Shown: positions 15,431 to 16,773 of the stretch, in pieces | Position numbering within the stretch: the stretch's first letter is position 1 | Layout of the letters: every line of letters begins with the position of its first letter | Origin: UBA3263 sp964554335 | GTDB taxonomy: Bacteria; Bacteroidota; Bacteroidia; Bacteroidales; Muribaculaceae | Reading direction: 5' to 3' | Assembly: GCA_964554335.1 (NCBI GenBank) | Contig: CAZKOF010000044.1 | Location: forward strand, 1 to 16,773 | DNA length: 16,773 nucleotides | The notes under the pieces: model-generated | What the model saw: the letters and a program-made list of their open reading frames with translations, nothing else | The model's database searches: none | What the model was told of the DNA's origin: nothing | Position numbers and translations under genes: made by a program

Positions 15431-16563
15431 CAGAATTCGGTAACGTTCATGGGCATGAGAATCATCAGGACGTCGGAATGCTCACCCTGTTCGACCGGGC
15501 GGAACACACCGGGCCGCGACGGGTCGCTAAGGCTGACAACAACCTCCGAAGTTGTAATGGTCGAGAAGATCTCCATCACATAGGGCGCCGAGAAGCCGAT
15601 GACAATCTCGTCTTTGTCAAAATCACATGCAACGTTCTCCACGGCACGTGTGCAGTAGGCATTGTCTACGGCCTTGACGGTTACCTGAGTGGGGGTTATG
15701 CGCAGTTTCACCTGATTCTGACCCTGGTCACCGAACACCGACACACGGCGCAGGGCGCTGAGAAACGATTCGCGGTCAACCGTCATCGTATAGGGATTGT
15801 TCTCGGGAACCACACGGTTATAGTTGGGATATACACCTTTGAGCAGCTGGCAGGAGAAAGTAATGTCATCAGTCTCTATAAGAGCGCGCTTGCCGTCGAT
15901 GCTGACTTTCACCTCGGCGTCTTTCGGAAGCACGTTTTTCAGCACCTGGGCCGGTTTAGTCGGCATGATGCACGACGTCACCACACCGGGAGCGGCAAGC
16001 GTGTTGCGGTAGCGCACGAGCTTGCGGGTATCTGTGGCGACAAAAGTGATGCCATCCTCCATGACGTCCCAGTAAATGCCCATCATCTGCGGGCGCAGAG
16101 TGTCGTTACCGACGGCAAAAATTGTATTGTCAATGCCCTGAAGAATCTGAGCCGAGGGAACAGTGAATTTCACTGCATCGGCATCCGTGGCCACCTGAGG
16201 CGTGGGATACTCGTCGCCGACCAGACCGATGAAGTCAAATTTACCGGCACCGCCGTTATAGGTGACCTGAATTGCAAGTGAATCATCATCAATATCGAAA
16301 GTAATGCCGATGTCAGGCATTGATTTCAGCAGTTCGGTCAACCGGCGGGCGTCAACGCAAAAACGGCCCTCGCCCTCCGACTCCATTACCGGAATACGCG
16401 CCGAAAGGGTGTTTTCAATATCACTGGCAGTGATGCTCAGCATATTATCTTTCAGCTCAAGAAGGAAGTTGTTGAGAATCGGCATCGGATTCTTGGAGTT
16501 AATAACTTTGCTCACTGCCGAAGCGGAGCTATAGAGCACCTTGCTTTCAACGTTGAATTTCAT
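15430..16563 (-). CDS. dnaN: DNA polymerase III beta sliding clamp
   Basis: 377 residues, the usual beta-clamp length (three domains of about 120 residues each). The clamp forms a ring dimer around DNA and tethers the replicative polymerase and many repair factors. Diagnostic stretches include MKFNVESKVLYSSASAVSKV, PMPILNNFLLELKDN (27-41), FCVDARRLTELLKSMPD (68-84), the middle FVATDTRKLVRYR, and the C-terminal ending VLMILMPMNVTEF, which forms the partner-binding pocket. The ATG at 16563 has no Shine-Dalgarno sequence; its predicted leader of about 40 bases is AT-rich. It is the first gene of the minus-strand series with a good promoter at 16609-16640. Neither dnaA nor DnaA boxes are visible, so this locus is probably not the origin. 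Confidence 0.97.
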   Translation of the reverse strand: MKFNVESKVLYSSASAVSKVINSKNPMPILNNFLLELKDNMLSITASDIENTLSARIPVMESEGEGRFCVDARRLTELLKSMPDIGITFDIDDDSLAIQVTYNGGAGKFDFIGLVGDEYPTPQVATDADAVKFTVPSAQILQGIDNTIFAVGNDTLRPQMMGIYWDVMEDGITFVATDTRKLVRYRNTLAAPGVVTSCIMPTKPAQVLKNVLPKDAEVKVSIDGKRALIETDDITFSCQLLKGVYPNYNRVVPENNPYTMTVDRESFLSALRRVSVFGDQGQNQVKLRITPTQVTVKAVDNAYCTRAVENVACDFDKDEIVIGFSAPYVMEIFSTITTSEVVVSLSDPSRPGVFRPVEQGEHSDVLMILMPMNVTEF

Positions 16564-16608
16564 TTGGCTACAAATATGTTAGAATGTTATCATTTACTTT
16601 TAATCAAG

Positions 16609-16640
16609 CAAATTTACACATTTTTCCCTACTCAGGCAAA
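16609..16640 (-). promoter_or_regulatory. Bacteroidota-type promoter of dnaN and the minus-strand series
   Basis: On the minus strand the -33 box TTTG (complement of 16637-16640) is followed after exactly 20 bases by TAAATTTG (complement of 16609-16616), a full match to TAnnTTTG. Transcription would start near 16604, giving a leader of about 40 bases before the dnaN ATG. It is the only good promoter match I found for this strand, and the genes downstream leave almost no intergenic space. Confidence 0.7.
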
Positions 16641-16661
16641 TTTTTCTGCCCCAAATTGACC

Positions 16662-16690
16662 AAAAAGATTGTCAGCGCAGACCGATGCGC
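16662..16690 (-). terminator. weak hairpin with T run, possible terminator of an upstream gene
   Basis: On the minus strand GCGCA and TGCGC (complement of 16686-16690 and 16675-16679) can pair with a six-base loop. A T5 run (complement of 16662-16666) follows after eight bases. The stem is short and the T run too distant for a typical intrinsic terminator, so this is a weak call. It would separate a gene entering from the right edge from the dnaN promoter. Confidence 0.25.
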
Positions 16691-16714
16691 AGGGCCAGCA
16701 ACTCGAGGCGGGAA

Positions 16715-16729
16715 GGTTGCAGGGCAACC
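16715..16729. repeat. small perfect inverted repeat
   Basis: GGTTGC (16715-16720) and GCAACC (16724-16729) form a perfect 6-bp stem with a three-base loop. On the minus strand it would lie three bases after the possible stop codon at 16733-16735. GATGCG (16684-16689) and CGCATC (16729-16734) are also complementary, so alternative folds exist. No T run follows directly. It could be part of a 3' end structure. Confidence 0.4.
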
Positions 16730-16732
16730 GCA

Positions 16733-16773
16733 TCAAAATTTGGCATTAAGAAGCATATCCCTAAGATAGTCGT
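16733..16773 (-). CDS. possible 3' end of a gene entering from the right edge (partial)
   Basis: Read from the right edge on the minus strand, one frame gives the tail DYLRDMLLNAKF followed by TGA (complement of 16733-16735). That is plausible as an amphipathic C-terminal helix, with a hairpin following at once. Another minus-strand frame stays open longer, to a TGA at 16672-16674, and ends in RLELLALRIGLR; its GC-rich codons fit coding sequence at least as well. With only about 100 bases before the edge I cannot decide between them. No function can be assigned. Confidence 0.28.
   Translation of the reverse strand, partial: DYLRDMLLNAKF

Noticed and set aside
15478..16281. Open frame of 267 codons on the plus strand opposite dnaN
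   Set aside because: The minus strand encodes an unambiguous beta clamp over the same interval, and the plus-strand translation has no recognisable domain or start signal.
16684..16734. Possible SRP RNA: GGAAGG followed by GCAGGGC at 16711-16725 recalls the GGAAGGnAGCAGCC core
   Set aside because: The preceding conserved GGUC and CAGG elements and the required pairing are missing, and the GGAA is not in a proper tetraloop.
16564..16773. Possible replication origin next to dnaN
   Set aside because: I found no TTATCCACA-like DnaA boxes or AT-rich unwinding repeats, and no dnaA gene is in the window.

Overview
The window comes from a Bacteroidota genome, most likely a gut member of the order Bacteroidales (Muribaculaceae-like is my best guess from composition; not proven). 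The grounds are: promoters of the Bacteroidota type (TAnnTTTG about 20 bases after a TTG/TTTG box), start codons without Shine-Dalgarno sequences, a DUF4835/PorD-like gene between coaBC and recN, DUF4369-type and BACON-like lipoproteins, and the order dnaN - DEDDh exonuclease - coaBC - DUF4835 - recN that I associate with this phylum. All genes but one look like vertically inherited chromosomal genes of moderate to high GC.

Layout. Positions 1-228 are a leader with a C10/A7 homopolymer tract, a good promoter (90-120), a perfect inverted repeat over its predicted start point (122-142), and a second -7 box (211-218) just before the first gene. A plus-strand series follows: ruvX (229-651), def (656-1225), a lower-GC lipoprotein of unknown role (1233-3161), ettA (3189-4862), a DUF4369/thioredoxin-fold lipoprotein lacking redox cysteines (4859-5842) and a PhoA-family alkaline phosphatase (5839-7215). 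A minus-strand series runs toward it from the right: dnaN (16563-15430), DEDDh exonuclease (15430-14654), coaBC (14654-13449), DUF4835/PorD-like (13452-12538), recN (12541-10871), rlmB (10884-10129), a MATE exporter (10127-8754) and a COG2509-type FAD dehydrogenase (8761-7205). Positions 16564-16773 hold the dnaN promoter and perhaps the tail of another gene.

Both series are very compact. Most neighbours overlap by 1-14 bases and the largest gap between genes is 27 bases, so each is probably one long transcription unit. They converge at 7205-7215, where the last two genes overlap. The overlap sits in a perfect 8-bp palindrome (7201-7219) with one stop codon in each arm.

The plus-strand series mixes housekeeping translation and nucleic-acid functions (RuvX, deformylase, EttA) with envelope proteins (two lipoproteins and a periplasmic phosphatase). 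The minus-strand series couples the replication clamp, a 3'-5' exonuclease and RecN repair with CoA synthesis, rRNA methylation and export. I see no phage, IS element, CRISPR array, tRNA or rRNA, and no strong sign of a new multi-gene system. The most unusual items are the palindromic junction at 7201-7219, the unidentified low-GC lipoprotein, the substituted CoaC active-site residues, and the operator-like repeat upstream of ruvX.
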